From the NCBI GenBank assembly GCA_003667245.1, contig RCNN01000542.1:1-14478 (forward strand): 14,478 nucleotides of DNA, given 5' to 3'. This stretch comes from Heterostelium multicystogenum (lineage: Eukaryota > Evosea > Eumycetozoa > Acytosteliales > Acytosteliaceae). Both the position numbers and the translations under genes were made by a program. The notes under the pieces are model-generated. The model did not search any database, was not told the DNA's origin, and was given only the letters and a program-made list of their open reading frames with translations. Below, one piece after another: positions 1-7,608 of this stretch; position 1 is the first letter of the stretch; each line of letters starts with the position of its first letter.

Positions 1-362
1 TTTTATTTGGTTTTTTTTTTTTTTTTGAAGCTCAAAATAATAATATATTTTTTTTTCTTTTCCAAACCGTACAAATTTGTGAGATTTGAAAGGTTGAACT
101 GACTGACTGAACCAAAATAAACTAACTACACTTGTTGCAGTGTTTTTAATTAATCCATTTGTTTAAAATATAATACAAACAAAAACAAAAAACAAAAAAA
201 AGAAAAGAAAAAAACAATGATTATTGTTAGAATTTGAATGAATAGAAATACAGGTTTATCTCTTTTTTAAAAGTGGAGTGGAGTGGAGTTGAGTAGATGG
301 CATAAAGTCGAAATTATCTTTTACATGTAATAAAGCAAAAGCAAAAGTTATTAGATGTTTAA
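1..362. other. spacer downstream of the Mis12-like gene
   Basis: AT-rich sequence with T and A homopolymers (for example 8-26 and 180-212). It contains a short GTGGA pentamer repeat at 273-287. I see no coding or RNA gene in it. It probably holds the 3' untranslated region of the minus-strand Mis12-like gene. Confidence 0.6.
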
Positions 363-1507
363 TTAATGATTTGATAATGACGGTGATTGTTGTTGTGTTG
401 GAAATTTACAGGTGGTTCTGGATGGTTGATATTTCTTTGGTTTCTTTTCTACTTCTGATTTGTCTCGGATGAATTCATTGATCGTTAGATTGTTGAATAT
501 TAGTTCCAGGTTGGGGAATTGTTGTTGCTTAAATTACTCAGAAGATGCATTGTCGACATTTATATGGTTTTCAGCCAATCGTTTCTTGATCAAATTGAAA
601 CTATAGCTTAAATCTCTTCTCTTGTGATTGATATTATTAAAAGTAGGTATTATTTCTTTTTCTAAATGTAATAATATTAGTAGTAGTAGTATGGTTAATA
701 AGTGTATTATTACAAGTATTTCTATATTGCTGTAAATAGTTACCAATTGTATTTTTGTGAAACATTTAAGTATTATCCAGGACTTGAGCAATTCCAACTC
801 TGACTGTAACAATTTACTTTTCTTCAGCTTTTCGTTGCTGTCCTGCTGTACTTTTGGTTATCTTCAATTTCAAAATCTTCCATTTGTCGATCTAATGATT
901 GGTGGTCTGTATTGGCGGTGCTTGACGGTGACATATTTACAGATTTATGCAGATGATGTCCAGTATTTGCTCGTGTGGCAATGCCAGATCATCTGGGATT
1001 TTGAAGGTGTTGCTCAACAAGAAAAGCTCAAACTTGTCCAAGTTCTTTTGAAGCTTTCATCCAGTAGCTTCCATGCTTTATTCGCTCCCTTTATTTGATG
1101 AGAATCATCTTTGATTAGTTAACTAAGACTCTAATGTTGGCTTGATGTTTGTATCATACATTGGATATTAGTTCGAGTGTGTTGCATCCGGTGTAAGATG
1201 AGTCTGTAAGCAATGCTCAATGTAGTCGGCAGCATCAATTGCAATGATTTCAAAGACTGCTTCATTAACATCATCGATGAATGCCAGAGGGTGCCAAGTG
1301 AAGAACTCCTGCTCTCTCTTGAATCCCGTCAATATATCAGTTGTAGACTCTTGGCTGCTTCTCGTTGATAAGTTGTCTTCCTCTGCATCACCATTATTAT
1401 TATTATTACTGCTATTATTAATTCCATTGTTAACTTCTACAATCGACATTGAGTCATCATTGAGTGACTTTTGATCAGATGTAATTGACCCATTGTATCG
1501 CAAACAT
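363..1507 (-). CDS. Mis12/Mtw1-family kinetochore subunit, frame-broken
   Basis: Likely the Mis12 (Mtw1) subunit of the MIND/Mis12 complex, which links centromeric chromatin to the outer kinetochore. Seen: an Asn-rich N-terminus, then FFTWHPLAFIDDVNEAV (about 1240-1300), which matches the family's conserved 'hPp..liDDviNaVne' start, then KAWKLLDES, and in another frame LDKFELFLLSNTFKIPDDLA (about 980-1040), matching the family's DKFElyvlrniF.iPedl motif. A Glu/Lys-rich, coiled-coil-like C-terminal part follows. The reading frame changes at least four times (near 1168, 1038, 950 and 855). A plausible intron lies at 662-743. An in-frame TAA at 534-536 is followed by 56 more open codons (LELIFNNLTINEFIRDKSEV) to the TAA at 363-365, so the protein probably extends there; total about 350 residues. 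The start is uncertain: ATG at 1507 is one base out of frame with the N-terminal ORF, and the first in-frame ATG is at 1449. Known: the family is poorly conserved outside these two motifs. The assignment rests on them. Confidence 0.68.
662..743 (-). other. candidate intron in the Mis12-like gene
   Basis: On the minus strand this stretch starts GTAACT and ends ATTACATTTAG. It would otherwise encode an implausible Ile/Leu-only run in the middle of a charged coiled-coil region. The two exon ends do not join in frame exactly, which fits the indel pattern of the whole window. Confidence 0.5.
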
Positions 1508-1724
1508 ATAAATAACTATAAATTCAATACTATTAACTACAATATATAAAATACATTATAATGATCTTTATCTTTCTCCATATGTCAATCATTCATTTTA
1601 AAAAATTTAAAAAAAGGCGCGCTTTTGGTTTTGATCAAAATCACTGTGAAGTTTTCACTACATATTGTCCACCAGTGTTGTTAGGGTTCTTTATTTGATA
1701 AATTATAAAATATATATTAATATC
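1508..1724. promoter_or_regulatory. spacer upstream of the Mis12-like gene with a GCGCGC core
   Basis: About 220 bases between the minus-strand propeller gene (3' end) and the start of the Mis12-like gene. It is AT-rich except for AAAAAGGCGCGCTTTTGG at 1611-1628. The core resembles the GC centre of E2F-type sites (SGCGCS) although the usual T-rich flank is not exact. It lies about 110 bases upstream of a mitotic gene. The regulatory role is inference. Confidence 0.3.
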
Positions 1725-2908
1725 TTAAATGATGCCTGTCCACTCACTATCTTCGGGTAAATTCAAATTGGTAACTGGTGAAGTTGATACCACTTTGAGA
1801 GTGTTGAGGTCGAGAGTTGTGAATGTGTATTCGTTCTTTTTGAAGAGAAGTCACAAAAGTGACGTAGTCGCCTTGAGTTGCAACTGGACTAATGTTTACA
1901 TTGGTGGCGAAATTACTTGGAACTTCGAGGAATTGGCTGTAGGTTTGGGTCTCAAGATCAATGGTGTAGAATTTGAAAAAGGGCCCCAGAATTGGGTATC
2001 TATAAGGATTGGTCTACCTCCTCCAAATACAATCTCTGGGAATTCTAAGATCAGTCCTTTAAAGAAATATTCACCTACAACCTTTTTTGACAGCAAGTTA
2101 TAGATAGTCAAGTGTGCTCCAGTTTTATCTGAGAAGTAGAGAATATAGTAGTTTCCAGTCGACTTATCATAGGCACCCTGTGGATAAGCAACTGAAATAT
2201 CAATCTCACCAATTAGAGTCATTTGTTCTCTTCATTGTAAGAATCATTATTTGGTATTTAGTGGATTGGAAGAATTTTAGTATCAGCTGGATGATAATAC
2301 ATACGAGAATTTGTCGTTGAAACTATAGAGGCATAGTGTTAAATTTGATTGAGTAGAAAAATGGGACAGTTCCCACAATAGCAGCAATGTTATGAACTGG
2401 ATCATAGCATATGGTTGTACAACAATCTGGCATTCACATACACCATTATCGATTGCAAAAGGAGTGATTTTGTTTTTCCTAGAAAGAAAGAAGAAAATGT
2501 AGAAGTCAGACTTATTTAAATTTCTATAGTAATAAACAATTTGAGTGTCTTACTTACAGTGACAGAGTACTCAACGATTTGATCATCGTTATTTTCATTT
2601 ATGGCATATGAATCTAATTTGACATTTCAGTGCTATTGGAGGACAAGAATCCTTCAATAAAATATGAGTTGTCTGGCATTTCAACAGTTACTATCCTTTG
2701 TCCTGTAGTCGAGTTGATAGAAATAAATTTGGATAGTTCGGATACAATGAAAAATTGCGATGGTACATTATTAATATTATGGCTTGGCAAAATTCCTAAG
2801 AAAATCAAACATTAACAATCACTATTCTACCATTGTTATAAACGATACAAGCCAAATACATACACACAATATTAATAGTGATATAAATAGACTAATAGTT
2901 TTATACAT
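1725..2908 (-). CDS. beta-propeller-like repeat protein with signal peptide, frame-broken
   Basis: Not recognised as a named gene. Exon 1 from ATG 2908 encodes MYKTISLFISLLILC, a signal-peptide-like start, followed by an intron at 2796-2863. Later exons show recurring strand-turn units of the type found in beta-propellers: SKFISINSTTGQRIVTVEMP, LTIYNLLSKKVVGEYFF, FKFYTIDLETQTYSQFLEVP and YTFTTLDLNTLKVVSTSP. Between them lie blade-like pieces such as YDPVHNIAAIVG and AYDKSTGNYYILYFS. A second intron (2479-2557) is canonical. The stop is TAA at 1725-1727 after the end SEWTGII. Expected product about 345 residues. At least five frame changes are needed to follow it (near the exon 1/2 join, 2610, 2475, 2410 and 2000, and another near 1835). 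Inferred location is secreted or cell surface. Dictyostelids carry large families of secreted repeat proteins of this appearance, but I cannot place this one. The plus-strand ORF at 1729-2103 is its shadow. Confidence 0.62.
2479..2557 (-). other. intron 2 of the propeller-like gene
   Basis: The donor GTAAGT follows the exon residues EYSVT. The acceptor is preceded by a strong pyrimidine tract (TTCTTCTTTCTTTCTAG). The 79-base length is typical for a dictyostelid intron. Confidence 0.75.
2796..2863 (-). other. intron 1 of the propeller-like gene
   Basis: The donor GTATGT follows the signal-peptide-like exon and the acceptor is TTTTCTTAG. The exact join gives a phase mismatch by one base, so either the donor choice or one base of the sequence is off. 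Confidence 0.5.
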
Positions 2909-3532
2909 TTTATTTTATTAGTTATATTTCGTTTGATAATAATACCAATTTCAAGTTTAAGAGTTAAACAAAAAAAAAGGGTAAAAAACAATTGATATTT
3001 TAAGATATTTTTATATTCATCCTTAGAAACTCTAATAATATCTTAGAGTTCAGAGAAATTTAAAAAAGGAAGAGATAATCAATAGACACCATATCTATCT
3101 ATTGTAATAATAATATCCTAGGATAATTATATAATTCTATATTGATATATTTTCGTCTTTTATAGTTATAGTGTTGGGATCTCAAAGAAATCCTGTCTAA
3201 ATCATAAAAATGTCAAATTCAGAGCGATGAATAATATCTGACACTTAAAAATTTTATAGGATTTTTTAAAAACTAATTATAAAATATGATGGTTAGTTAT
3301 TTCATTCCTAACGATAACAAATAAAAAGTTAAATATTTGTGATATTATTTCAAATTATCTTTTAAGGTCACCAATTACCAAATCAATATAATTATTAACT
3401 GTCATTTTGATCAATGAGCTAAAACCATTCTATCAAATAATTGTCATTAAGAAAAAGTACAATACTTATTAAAGGACAATTCATAAATTTCATATGATCA
3501 TACACATTTTGCATGGAATTCCATTTTATTAC

Positions 3533-3580
3533 TATTGTTATTGTTATTGTTATTATATTATTATTATTATTATTATTATT
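3533..3580. repeat. ATT/GTT trinucleotide tract
   Basis: TTGTTATTGTTATTG grading into uninterrupted ATT repeats. Such tracts are common in dictyostelid spacers. It directly abuts the hairpin element. Confidence 0.85.
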
Positions 3581-3581
3581 G

Positions 3582-3681
3582 CTTTCACTGATATTAATAA
3601 ATCTGTTGAAGATAGGAGTTTGATCTTCAAAACAGGTGAAAGTTGAAATATTCGAAAATAAATTTATTGTCGAATATTCAA
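3582..3681. ncRNA. candidate structured RNA: two adjacent hairpins
   Basis: First hairpin: CTTTCAC (3582-3588) pairs with GTGAAAG (3636-3642), CTG (3603-3605) with CAG (3633-3635), and TTGAAGAT (3606-3613) with ATCTTCAA (3623-3630). The loop is 9 bases, with a 14-base bulge on the 5' side and a 2-base bulge on the 3' side. Second hairpin: TTGAAATATTCGA (3643-3655) pairs with TCGAATATTCAA (3670-3681) with one bulged A, and its loop is itself nearly palindromic. The two abut without a gap. Whether it is transcribed, and from which strand, cannot be seen. It could be an ncRNA, a cruciform-forming site, or chance pairing in AT-rich DNA. Confidence 0.3.
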
Positions 3682-3734
3682 AAATTATTTTTAAAAAAAA
3701 AACTCAAAATCAAAACGTATCATTTTATATTATC

Positions 3735-3764
3735 ATTATTAGTATTATTATTATTATTAATATT
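3735..3764. repeat. ATT trinucleotide tract
   Basis: Near-uninterrupted ATT repeats with two interruptions, about 140 bases upstream of the U1-70K start codon. Confidence 0.8.
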
Positions 3765-3900
3765 TTGTTTGTTTTCTAAATAGATATTAATTTTATATTT
3801 TTGAGAAAGAGAGATATTATTATTACATATTGATTCGTTTCAAAAAGATTAGTCATAAGTAACGAGCAGTATAGATTGAGCTCAGTAGTTGATTGTAAAG

Positions 3901-5253
3901 ATGGCATCGTTTTTACCACCTAATTTATTGTTGATGTTTGTGGCTAGACCACCGTTGGAATATAGCCACCAGTCCCAAACCACAATTACCAAACTACACT
4001 GGTTTTGGCAGCATTCAAGAACTCATTCAGTACCGAGCCTCCACCTCCACCTACAGTTAAAGTAGAGTCACGTGAGAAAATCAAACAGAGAAAAATCGAA
4101 CAAAGAATACAACAGAATACAGAAAAGAATCAAAAAGCATTAAAGCTATGTAGGTATCCTACAATACCAATCGATATTGTTATTATTTCCTTACTTACGG
4201 TTAAACTTGCTATTTTATTAGGGGATCCACACTCAAATACCAAATCAACAGGTGATCCATATAAAACATTGTTTGTTTCGGTAGAATCAGCTACAAACAT
4301 CAGAGTCGAAACTAAAGAATGAATTCTCGCAATATGGTCCAATCAAAAAGATTAGATTGGTTGTTGATCCTACCACAGGCAAACCTAAGGGATATGCTTT
4401 TATAGAGTTTGAAAAAGAGAGAGATATGAAAAAAATCAATCAATTCAAAATATCGACATGTTAGATGTTGTTTATTAACAGCTTCCTCCTTCTATTTACT
4501 ACACTACTATAGTCGCATATAAACAAGCTGATGGTCAAAAGATAGACGATAGAAAGAGTTTTGGTTGATATTGAAAGAGGTAGAGTTATAAAGAATTGGA
4601 AGCCAAGAAAGTTTGGTGGTGGACTCGGTAATACAAGAGCTGGTGGTGCCGATGTCAACCAAACTTTCTCTGGTAGAGAAATGTCCGAACAGAGAGAAGC
4701 AGAAAAGAGAAGAGAAGAGCAAGAAAAGCTGAATCAAAGACAAAGAGGAAGCAGTTCGGCGGACCTGACAGAAATGGTAGTGGTGGTAGTGCTTACAGAG
4801 ACAGAAAACCATACGACAGACCAAGAGGATACGATAGACGTGACGATAGACGTGATGACAGACGTGACGATAGACGTGACGACAGAGATAAGGATAGAGA
4901 TAGACGTGTGACAGACGTGACGATAGAGATAGAGATAGAGACAGAGAAAGAGACAGAGGTGGTGACCGATACCGTAGTGGTGATGGTTACCGTGACAGAG
5001 ATAGAGACAGAGGAGATGACAGATACCGTAGTGGTGATAGTTACCGTGACAGAGAGATCACAGAAGAGACGACAGAGACAGCAGTCGATCATCTCGTGGC
5101 GATGACAGAGATCAAAGAAGAGACTATAATCCAAACACAGCATGAACAATGGTGGTATGCCAAATGAACATGGGAGGAATGGGTATGAACAACAATAGTG
5201 GAAATATGATTGGTGTTGGTCGCGAAAGAGAAAGAGACAGAGACAATTATTAG
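3901..5253 (+). CDS. snrnp70: U1 small nuclear ribonucleoprotein 70 kDa protein, frame-broken
   Basis: U1-70K binds stem-loop I of U1 snRNA and helps define 5' splice sites in the nucleus. Seen: [13 protein letters not shown] at the start (the family begins M.xFLPPNLL.LF), then NYTGFGSI, then [20 protein letters not shown] and a basic helix. After an intron comes [20 protein letters not shown] (RNP2 = LFVS), then [18 protein letters not shown] and [12 protein letters not shown] (RNP1), [33 protein letters not shown] and [15 protein letters not shown]. All of these follow the family in order. The C-terminus is Arg/Asp/Glu-rich (DRRDDRRDD units, then RYRSGD...YRDRDRDR repeated) and ends [23 protein letters not shown] with TAG at 5251-5253. 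Expected length about 410 residues. About ten frame changes are needed (near 3965, 4025, 4275, 4295, 4553, 4750, 4909, 5053, 5140 and 5167). Introns are at 4150-4221 and near 4460-4512. Identity is firm; the symbol follows the usual family name. Confidence 0.93.
4150..4221 (+). other. intron 1 of U1-70K
   Basis: The donor is GTAGGT and the acceptor TTTTATTAG. Removing these 72 bases joins CTA-T to GG-GAT, giving K-L-W-D-P-H, exactly the conserved WDPH motif of U1-70K. This makes it the best-supported intron in the window. Confidence 0.9.
4460..4512 (+). other. intron 2 of U1-70K (donor uncertain)
   Basis: The acceptor CTACTATAG at 4504-4512 is clear, because the RRM resumes right after it with AYKQADG. 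The only GT donor that keeps phase is GTTAGA at 4460. It leaves nine or ten extra residues (KINQFKIST) after ERDMK that other U1-70K proteins lack. Alternatively the true donor lay near 4430 and was lost to an indel in the A run there. Confidence 0.55.
4837..5060 (+). repeat. in-frame Arg/Asp repeats in the U1-70K tail
   Basis: Two layers of repetition. At about 4837-4926 a GAYGAYAGACGT-type unit encodes DDRR. At 4970-5038 an 18-codon unit occurs twice: TACCGTAGTGGTGAT is identical at 4970-4984 and 5024-5038, 54 bases apart. This is the RS-like tail, but built on RD and RE rather than RS pairs. Confidence 0.8.
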
Positions 5254-6060
5254 ACAACAAGAATAATAACAAACAAAGAATCAAACAAGCAAAGTAGTAG
5301 AGGTACGTAACCATCCGGTGAGTGTTCCATTATACAAAACAACAACAATGCTATAGTATACTGTATTTAAATCAAACAAAAATTATATACATAAGGTAAG
5401 GTGTAAACAAAATAATCTACCCAAAAAGATCCTTTATCTGAAAAGGTAAACTTTGTAGGTATATCTAAATAAGTATAAGTTATTAATGTGACTACCATTT
5501 ACAATTTATCTATATAATTGCTATTTATATTTATATGCCCTCCCTATACAATCTAAAACTTATTAAATAGACTTTAATGACCTTAGGTAACCAAACAAAA
5601 AACAAACACTTTGTAGTACTCTACTTCGACACTGTTGAGTCCACATGTTCTTGCACTCTATTTATTATTATTATTATTGATTTTTATTGTTATGTTTCGC
5701 TTCTTAATATAAATGATAGTTCGAATTTGTTAGAAAATAAATATGTAATGTATCTAAAGGTTGGTATAAAACATGAAACTATGATGTTAATGATGGTAAA
5801 GTATATCATATGATATATTGTGATTTGTAAGTAAAGTCAAACATTTTATAGTTATTTGAGTAGGTATGATATTTATTATTTTTAATATGAATTTGATCTA
5901 ATGGCTTTGTACAAACTACCTATCTATCTATTTTAAAAACTAAAAACAGGACATTTGGAATGTCTTTAAATTTAATATATTATTATTAGCATATTTTGAT
6001 TAGTATTTACTATGTAAATGCATTACAGGTTTGGTTTTTTTTTACCTGAAGATTATTTAC
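5254..6060. other. convergent spacer between U1-70K and the universal stress protein gene
   Basis: About 800 bases downstream of both flanking genes, so it should hold two 3' untranslated regions. AT-rich. A 78-codon ORF at 5577-5813 is Ile/Leu/Met-rich, resembles no family I know and has no better codon bias than the surrounding DNA, so I do not call it a gene. Confidence 0.65.
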
Positions 6061-6706
6061 TTACTTTATTACATATTCATATACATCGGAATGTCCATCG
6101 AAAATTCTGTGAAATCTTCTTTTATGATCATCGTCATGACCAACAATAATCATATCAGCTTTATTCTTCTCGGCAGCATCACATATTGCTTGTTTTAAAA
6201 TCGTGCGAGGTCTCTTGTACTATTGCATCGAATGGGATCTAGATATTAAATGGTGAGAAAAACCAACAATTACTTATAATTCAACTCAATTGATAGTGGT
6301 ACTACTTTATTTGCCTCTAAATCTTTAACGAATTCCTCAACTCCTTTAACTGTAATCTCTCTTCTCTCAGCTAAATAAGGATCAAGTTTCTATTGTAAAT
6401 ACAATTGATAAAATATGAAATTATTATTGTTAAGTATTAGTAAAAAGGATTAAGTATCGATCATGAATGATATCGATAATTACTTCTATCTTCATTTTAT
6501 CAACAATATTTAAAAAGGATGATATGGGTATTTCTCAGTTCGTCCGTCATAGCCTGTGCATGAGCCCTATTTTAATTATTTTAACAAATATCATTTAGTT
6601 TTAAATTCCATTGGTAAACATATTTTTCTAAAATATATACTTACCAGCTGTATGCCCTATAACTAACATCTGAACCATCCAAACAAACTAAATATTTATA
6701 AACCAT
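6061..6706 (-). CDS. small universal stress protein (UspA-type domain), four exons, frame-broken
   Basis: Universal stress protein family: small alpha/beta domain proteins tied to stress survival, some of which bind ATP. Exon 1 begins MVYKYLVCLDGSDVSYRAY, the standard first strand and D-G-S turn. Exon 2 has WAHAQAMTDEL and, one frame over, LNIVDKMKIE. Exon 3 encodes KLDPYLAERREI...KDLEANK. Exon 4 encodes IPFDAIVQETSHDF and, after one frame change at an A run near 6200, KQAICDAAEKNKADMIIVGH, then DDDHKRRFHRIFDGHSDVYEYVIK-stop. Expected length about 135 residues, normal for the family. The GADLIVVG-type strand is clear. In place of the ATP-binding G-x2-G-x9-G-S/T loop the sequence reads G-H-D-D with no second Gly, so ATP binding is doubtful. 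Two frame changes (exon 2 at a T run near 6530, exon 4). Confidence 0.87.
6239..6305 (-). other. intron 3 of the universal stress protein gene
   Basis: The donor GTAGTA follows LEANK and the acceptor ATATCTAG precedes IPFDAIVQE. It is phase 0 and gives a continuous USP sequence. A later donor (GTAATT at 6273) would leave only a 35-base intron and is less likely. Confidence 0.7.
6390..6483 (-). other. intron 2 of the universal stress protein gene
   Basis: The donor GTAATT follows VDKMKIE and the acceptor TTTACAATAG precedes KLDPYLAE. It is 94 bases long and phase 0. Confidence 0.75.
6567..6644 (-). other. intron 1 of the universal stress protein gene
   Basis: The donor is GTAAGT and the acceptor AAAATAG. 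It splits the Trp codon in YS-W-AHAQA (TG|G). It is 78 bases long, and both sites are canonical. Confidence 0.85.
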
Positions 6707-7608
6707 GGTTTTATTATATTATTTCTATGTATATATATATATTATATATATTTTTAGTCAATTATTTCTTTATATGTAAAGTGTAAAGTAAACTAGAAAT
6801 ATTTAATTAATTTTATTAATAATCAGTCAGAAATATTAAAATTGATATTTTTAAATTAAGATTCAAACTAAAAAGTAACAAATAAAATTGTAAAATAAAT
6901 TGAATTTTAATTAAAATATTTCTTATTATAAATATTATTCATTCAATAAAATAATAATGTAATTATTGCTTGTAATTTTATGTAAAACAGAATACAACAA
7001 TTTGAGACAAAAAAAAGGATCTGCAAATTTTGGAATTCAAATAAAACATATGGTCCCTTTTTTGTCTATAAATGGTAATATTTTGGTGTATGTATAGAAA
7101 ACAAAACCACCACAACCTATGTGGTATGAACTATTCTCGAGACTAGTTGGTGTTGTTGTTACTTACTGTGGTCTCACTTATCGATGAATCTTTGCTCCAT
7201 CTAGATTGCTCAAATACCCTTATATATATAAGAAGGTTTTATAACTCAAAGAAGAAGTTTGGTTACTTTGTTGGATTCAAATAATGTTAACATTATAGCA
7301 ATCTGGTTTTGATAGTTTGTTTCAATAACAAATCAACTACTTATGATTGAACATGTAAATGAGCAGGAATATGATAAATAAACTAGTATACTATAGATGT
7401 ATATGTATATTTACAATTAAATAATACCACGTATTTAATGAATAACTATAGGATTATAGGATATGGTTGGATTGGATCGTAATCATGGGATGGTATATGA
7501 TTATGGCTTAATAATATTATGTTGATAGAATCTGGCCAAATATTATAATGTTCTCTAGTGTTTCTTTCTTTCTTTCTTTCTTTAAATATTGAGTATGATA
7601 ACTGTTGT
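6707..7608. promoter_or_regulatory. upstream region of the universal stress protein gene, with possible 5' leader intron
   Basis: About 900 bases between the USP start and the coatomer gene's stop. It contains an AT dinucleotide run (6730-6750) and a TTTC tetramer tract (7561-7583). On the minus strand, a TATA-like CTTATATATATAAG (7219-7232) is followed by a short GC-richer stretch ending in the donor-like GTAAGT (7161-7166). An acceptor-like CATAG (ending at 6725) lies 18 bases before the USP ATG. A non-coding first exon is possible; this is inference only. Confidence 0.35.
7561..7583. repeat. (TTTC)n microsatellite
   Basis: Between five and six uninterrupted TTTC units, just downstream of the coatomer gene's stop codon. 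Confidence 0.9.

Larger units (their letters stand above)
2909..3900. other. divergent spacer between the propeller gene and U1-70K
   Basis: About 1 kb shared by two divergently transcribed genes, so both promoters should lie here. It is very AT-rich with no ORF of note. It holds small palindromes (AACTCTAA/TTAGAGTT at 3028-3050; TATCCTAGGATA at 3115-3126), ATT tracts and the two-hairpin element at 3582-3681, listed separately. Confidence 0.7.

Noticed and set aside
757..1098. 113-codon plus-strand ORF
   Set aside because: Antisense shadow of the Mis12-like gene, which carries the conserved motif on the minus strand here.
1729..2103. 124-codon plus-strand ORF, the longest intact plus-strand frame in the first 4 kb
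   Set aside because: It is antisense to the propeller-like gene, whose minus-strand repeats, introns and stop are coherent. The plus translation has no recognisable domain.
4793..5314. 173-codon minus-strand ORF, Ser/Val/Leu-rich with repeats
   Set aside because: It is the complement of the GAY-AGA-CGT repeats of the U1-70K tail. Repetitive coding DNA keeps the opposite strand open.
5577..5813. 78-codon plus-strand ORF between convergent genes
   Set aside because: Low-complexity Ile/Leu/Met/Asn content, no motif, and located in an expected 3' untranslated region.
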